A stretch of DNA of 14,117 nucleotides from Actinomycetes bacterium (GTDB taxonomy: Bacteria; Actinomycetota; Acidimicrobiia; Acidimicrobiales; Palsa-688): positions 1 through 14,117 of the forward strand of contig JAKAWM010000018.1 in assembly GCA_021827285.1 (NCBI GenBank), in the 5' to 3' direction. The translations under genes and the position numbers were made by a program. Within the stretch, counting starts at the first letter, position 1; each line of letters starts with the position of its first letter. Below are positions 13,002-14,117 of this stretch, piece by piece. The notes beneath the pieces were generated by a model. That model was not told the DNA's origin. It saw nothing but the letters and a program-made list of their open reading frames with translations, and did no database searches.

Positions 13002-13748
13002 TCAGGTGATGCTCTCAACTCGAGGTTGAGTACCGCTCGGCCATTGCGCGATCAGCGAATAGCGGTCACCCCGGATGAGGCTCATACGCCATTCGATCGG
13101 GATGTCACCGACGAAGACCAGTCGTTCGATCGAGAAGGCCGCAACCTTGGACGGTAACCGCAACAGCTTGCGTTCGGTCCCTTCAAGCACAACCGGCCTG
13201 ATGCGTTCCCAACCACCTGTGATGCGCAGGGAGCAGTGGGTGGCGAGGAGGTCGTAGAGCCCACCCGAGGAGAGGTCGGCATCCAGGAGCGCCCCCGCCT
13301 GCTTGGCGGGCAGCCAGGACCGGTCCCAGGCGATGGGCTCGGCGCCAGCGAAGCGGAGGCGCTCGATGAAAACGACATCGCTGCCGACGCCCACGTCAAG
13401 GCGCGAGGCACCCTCGGACGTGGCGGGGCGCCGCCCGGCCGCCAGCACTTCACTGCGCTCTTCGATGCCTTTGGCTCGCACTGCCGACGCCAAGCTGTAG
13501 AGGGAGTGGAGCGGTTGTTCGACGATGGGGGGGGCGACGGAGGTCCCGCGCCCCCGCTGGCGGACAACCAGCCCCTCGGAGCTCAAGTGGCGAACGGCCT
13601 CTCGTACCGTGTGGCGGCTGACCTCGTACTTACGAGTCAGCTCCTCGTCCGTCGGGAAGTGCTCAGCGAACTCCCCACCGAGCAATTGGCTCCGAAGCTC
13701 GGCCACGAGTTGCGCCCAGAGGGGCAATGGGCTCGATCGGTCCAGCAT
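13002..13748 (-). CDS. GntR-family transcriptional regulator, HutC/UTRA type
   Basis: One-component transcription factor of 248 residues. The N-terminal winged helix-turn-helix (about 8-72) shows LPLWAQLVAELRSQLLGGEF, the recognition region DEELTRKYEVSRHTVREAVR (34-53) and the wing QRGRGTSV (64-71). The C-terminal UTRA ligand-binding domain (about 82-238) begins SLYSLASAVRAKG and includes FIERLRFAGAEPIAWDRSWL and FSIERLVFVGDIPIEWR. The ligand cannot be read from the sequence. ATG 13748 is chosen for the family N-terminus and an AAGG about eight bases upstream; the frame is open further upstream, but those residues are serine-rich out-of-family sequence that overlaps the DUF1634 gene. It starts 13 nt after the DUF1634 stop, so the two are probably one transcript and the regulator may control that unit. 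Confidence 0.92.
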   Translation of the reverse strand: MLDRSSPLPLWAQLVAELRSQLLGGEFAEHFPTDEELTRKYEVSRHTVREAVRHLSSEGLVVRQRGRGTSVAPPIVEQPLHSLYSLASAVRAKGIEERSEVLAAGRRPATSEGASRLDVGVGSDVVFIERLRFAGAEPIAWDRSWLPAKQAGALLDADLSSGGLYDLLATHCSLRITGGWERIRPVVLEGTERKLLRLPSKVAAFSIERLVFVGDIPIEWRMSLIRGDRYSLIAQWPSGTQPRVESIT

Positions 13749-13761
13749 GACCGCTACCTTG

Positions 13762-14097
13762 TCACACCCCGGCCAGGAAGAACGAGCCGACCAGGACGAT
13801 GAGGACGTAGAGCGTGACGAGGGCCATGGCGGGGTCCTTTTCGTAGATGAAGGACAGCACACCGACTGCCACTCGTAGCACAGGCGTGAGGATCAAGATA
13901 AAGACGCCGAGCACGACGATCCCCCGGCCGTCGCCCTTGGCGATCGAGTGCCCGAGCGAAGCTAGCGAGTGAGGAAAGGGGGTCGTCTTCGAGGTGAGCT
14001 CGTGGTACGAGAAGTCCCCTCGGACGGGCAGGTAGGCCCTGTGGTGGGCGAACATGACCCCGAGGCCGATGGCGATGACGAGCACGCTCAGGACCAC
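13762..14097 (-). CDS. DUF1634 family membrane protein, N-terminus doubtful
   Basis: Small integral membrane protein of unknown function. Hydrophobic helices lie at about 1-16, 60-82 and 91-110. The second holds the family's TPVLRV pattern (71-76), and EKDPAMALVTLYVLIVLV leads into the third. DUF1634 genes are often found beside TauE/SafE-type sulfite/anion exporters; any such gene here would lie beyond the window's right end. From GTG 14097 the protein has 111 residues and lacks the roughly ten to twenty residues that normally precede the first helix. An in-frame TGA lies just upstream (14107-14109). The preceding bases are an inverted copy of 13962-13983, so the true start may be lost to an assembly error. 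The GntR gene follows in the same direction. Confidence 0.75.
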   Translation of the reverse strand: MVLSVLVIAIGLGVMFAHHRAYLPVRGDFSYHELTSKTTPFPHSLASLGHSIAKGDGRGIVVLGVFILILTPVLRVAVGVLSFIYEKDPAMALVTLYVLIVLVGSFFLAGV

Positions 14098-14117
14098 CCC
14101 CTTTCCTCACTCGCTAG
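13962..14117. repeat. 22-bp perfect inverted repeat ending at the window edge
   Basis: The plus strand at 13962-13983 (from CTAGCGAGTG to AAAGGGGGT) is identical to the minus strand at 14117-14096. The arms are 112 bp apart and the outer arm ends exactly at the last base. The inner arm codes for TPFPHSLAS in the DUF1634 protein. A chance match of this length is very unlikely in 14 kb. It may be a real palindrome or a chimeric contig end. Confidence 0.9.

Noticed and set aside
12266..13009. Plus-strand open frame of about 247 codons opposite thpR and its upstream gap
   Set aside because: It is antisense to the HxTx motifs of thpR, with low-complexity Arg/Ala/Gly content. The downstream part alone (a 54-codon frame from 12848) also lacks any motif or ribosome binding site.
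13754..14110. Alternative minus-strand frame overlapping the DUF1634 gene
   Set aside because: The product is Arg/His/Pro-rich and non-hydrophobic, whereas the chosen frame gives clear membrane helices and the TPVLRV motif. Only its first codons are of interest, as part of the frameshift idea.
1..14117. CRISPR arrays, transposons, phage genes, tRNA or rRNA
   Set aside because: No regularly spaced repeats, transposase motifs, phage proteins or RNA gene signatures were seen on reading both strands.

Overview
This is a GC-rich window with tightly packed genes. It carries housekeeping genes in an order typical of Actinobacteria (dapB-dapA-rnj-ftsK, then rimO-pgsA-cinA, with recA nearby). Stand-alone rimO, thrB inside the ftsK cluster, and TTG/GTG starts suggest a deep-branching class such as Acidimicrobiia. 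That placement is inference, because there is no rRNA here. The last bases look like a contig end.

Plus strand, 1-10298: a compact block, probably co-transcribed in large part. It holds the 3' part of dapB, then dapA (both lysine/diaminopimelate synthesis), rnj (RNase J), ftsK (chromosome translocase), thrB (homoserine kinase), rimO (ribosomal protein S12 methylthiotransferase), pgsA-like (phosphatidylglycerophosphate synthase) and cinA. Several genes overlap by four bases or less: TTGA at dapA/rnj and ftsK/thrB, TGATG at rimO/pgsA. DapB and DapA act in succession on the aspartate pathway, and ThrB serves its threonine branch.

Minus strand, 10334-12729: thpR (2',3'-cyclic phosphodiesterase family), recA, and a small gene facing cinA tail to tail. 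The small gene encodes a protein that resembles only the coiled-coil 'tower' of GyrA/ParC, without any catalytic part. It sits where recX (after recA) or clgR (after cinA) is often found. The recA upstream region has a good LexA-type box (12120-12133), a -10 element and a 9-bp inverted repeat in the presumed leader.

Minus strand, 13002-14117: a two-gene unit of a DUF1634 membrane protein and a GntR/UTRA regulator 13 nt behind it. The final 22 bases are a perfect inverted copy of 13962-13983 and disturb the start of the DUF1634 gene, which hints at a chimeric contig end.

No tRNA, rRNA, CRISPR array, insertion sequence or obvious mobile element was seen. No gene-free stretch exceeds about 300 bases. 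The most novel items are the orphan gyrase-tower protein next to recA and the structured recA leader.
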